DNA of 64,000 nt, taken from Diphasiastrum complanatum (Eukaryota; Streptophyta; Lycopodiopsida; Lycopodiales; Lycopodiaceae). The notes below the pieces were generated by a model that worked only from the letters and a program-made list of their open reading frames with translations, had not been told where the DNA came from and made no database searches. Of this stretch, positions 62,504 to 64,000 are shown piece by piece; the first letter of the stretch is position 1; every line of letters starts with the position of its first letter. The position numbers and the translations under genes were made by a program. Where the stretch lies: contig CM055095.1 in the NCBI GenBank assembly GCA_029204225.1, forward strand, positions 30,939,538 to 31,003,537, in the 5' to 3' direction.

Positions 62504-63059
62504 TCAATTTGAATCTTACAAAATTGAAACATGTCTAAGCATGTTAACATGCTCCATTAACTAAACTGTGTTCACAAGAATTTACAATGCAATTCTTGGA
62601 ATAATAATCTTGTCTTGTTTCCAAGAGAAAATGTTTACAAGCAAGTCTTTGGTTTACAAACAAACACATGCTTAAGAAGGTGTTCCTCATTCTGATCTCA
62701 CGCCAATACCCGATTGTCCTGTCCCTGCATTCAAATTCATAAAGCCAATAGCATTCAAAACACATGGAATTTGAACAAAATTTGCAAGAAACATATGACT
62801 TTATTGGAATCACTGAAATGATGACAATGCCAAACTTTCCCATCAGAAATATATTAGAGAATATTTGATCAGAACTAGAGATTAACCTATTGTCAGATAT
62901 TTTTAAAGAAAAGTGGTTATCATTGGAAAGAGGTAACCTATCAAAAAAAACATTGGGCTGATATTGCACAAGAATTGTTCATCAAATATTGTGTCATACC
63001 TACAAAGACTCGGAACCAATGCATAACCAAAGTTGAGAAAATAAAACGGAAATACAGAG

Positions 63060-63617
63060 ATGAAAAAACAACTTCATCTAGAACTGGATCCACTCCGGAG
63101 ATCCACATGGCCATTGTTTTGCAGATTAGAAAGATTATGTGAAAATAACCCAAAAACTACCGGTATCCTTGGTGCTATGGATGATGGAATTAGATTAAAT
63201 GTCGATGACCAAACATACCCATCAATCGAGGACATCAATCAAAATGTTAATCACCAAGATACACAAAACCTGATTGATGTAGAGAAAAACCAACCAGCTT
63301 TATCCCCAAAGACCAGCATGGTTTGCATGGAGGATGGAGTGTCTAGGCATCCAAACAAATGCAGACGCAAGTCCATAAACAAAACCACTACAGATATAGC
63401 TGGAGCATGAGTAGAAATTTTGCAACAAGCTACATGGAGTTGGAGAGTCATAGAGAAATGATGATCCAAGAAGAGCGCAAGATTCAAGCTAACTTGGAGA
63501 AAACAACCCTGCTGATGTAGACACAATTTGAAATGACAAAATTTATGAGCACAACTGAGAACTTTTTCACACGTGTGAACCAACTGCAAGTAAAAGGATC
63601 AAGGAAATGAATGTTTG
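63060..63617 (+). pseudogene. Unrecognised coding relic, possibly transposon-derived
   Basis: A 116-codon plus frame (63060-63407 plus stop) contains TGILGAMDDGIRLNVDDQ and KTSMVCMEDGVSRHPNKC. A following frame reads MELESHREMMIQEERKIQAN and then FFTRVNQLQVKG, a charged helix. The style recalls accessory proteins of plant DNA transposons or gag-like regions, but no family can be named. It may belong with the Copia fragment to its right. Confidence 0.3.
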
Positions 63618-63739
63618 CACACTAAACTAGCTTCTATTCCAAAAACAAAGAGATGGAAAACATTGGCAAGCTAGTTAGCACAAATCGGACATATGAAATT
63701 ACTTCAAGGAGTTCAAAGCTTTAGGCTTCCAACGATCTT

Positions 63740-64000
63740 GCAAGAAGATGAAGATAGCACCCACATGAAATAGAGCATGAGGATCAAGTCCAAGAGGAGG
63801 ATCATGATTGTGAACCCCACCCATTCAAGAACCAAGGGGGAGGTATTTGTTGATTGGTGCTAGGATGGAAAACTCGTAGGAAGTAAGAGACTATATCAAG
63901 ACACTCCTTGGGATACCTACTCGCCAAGAATTGTGTCGCCTTAGTTGAAGGTACCAAAGTGATAGGAAACCATTTTGAAGGATGAGAGAATGAATCTACC
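63740..64000 (+). pseudogene. Copia pol fragment, same family as the left edge, plus strand
   Basis: The plus-strand reading GKLVGSKRLYQDTPWDTYSP (from about 63870) matches the minus-strand relic at about 1510-1595, which reads KPVGSKRHYLDTPWDTYSPR. Upstream GGRYLLIGARME matches KGRYLPIGAMKE. Several stops are present. It runs off the right edge. Confidence 0.8.

Overview
The window is nuclear DNA of a land plant. Two cellular genes, both with spliced exons, show this. A clathrin light chain lies on the minus strand near the left end. A complete 15-exon PEX5 (peroxisomal PTS1 receptor) occupies about 18.8-59.2 kb on the plus strand. Very long, transposon-filled introns (17.3 kb and 11.8 kb), many AG/CT microsatellites and nested LTR elements suggest a large, repeat-rich genome, such as a fern, another seed-free vascular plant or a gymnosperm. 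The sequence does not let me name the lineage.

Layout: 1-1.9 kb, minus-strand Copia reverse transcriptase/RNase H relic running off the edge. 2.6-4.4 kb, clathrin light chain (3 exons, minus). 4.4-18.7 kb, intergenic: a 122-bp foldback, a long GT/GA/G microsatellite, a non-coding LTR element (about 4 kb, minus, iMet primer site) inside an opposite-strand relative, a LINE relic and a tRNA-type SINE. 18.77-59.25 kb, PEX5. Intron 5 holds a 0.5-kb hAT-like miniature element. Intron 6 holds a 10.3-kb Copia element (minus, TSD gtaca), itself split by a 5.3-kb Gypsy-type non-autonomous element (plus, TSD accac). Intron 11 holds a train of at least six head-to-tail LINE-type elements, all minus, interrupted by a Gypsy element. 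59.3-64 kb: microsatellites, a second SINE and another Copia fragment of the family seen at the left edge.

The PEX5 reading frame is intact across all 15 exons (771 aa). It has a conserved N-terminal Cys, a PEX7-binding type helix, nine WxxxF/Y motifs and a full TPR domain. CLC and PEX5 are divergently oriented, with about 14 kb between their start codons.

The most interesting material is in the mobile DNA. (1) The intron-11 LINE train: each copy ends in AATAAAGC followed by a (TC)n or (TTTC)n tail, with a 3' hairpin whose stem sequence changes while pairing is kept, and each 5' end abuts the microsatellite tail of the next copy. This suggests insertion into their own tails. (2) Two copies carry ORF1 followed directly by the 3'UTR with no endonuclease/RT, an ORF1-only design like mammalian HAL1. 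(3) The Gypsy derivative encodes gag-protease-X-integrase tail/chromodomain in one frame of about 1,222 codons interrupted by seven TAG codons and no TAA or TGA. Its RT/RNase H/integrase core is replaced by a 466-codon unrecognised open segment.
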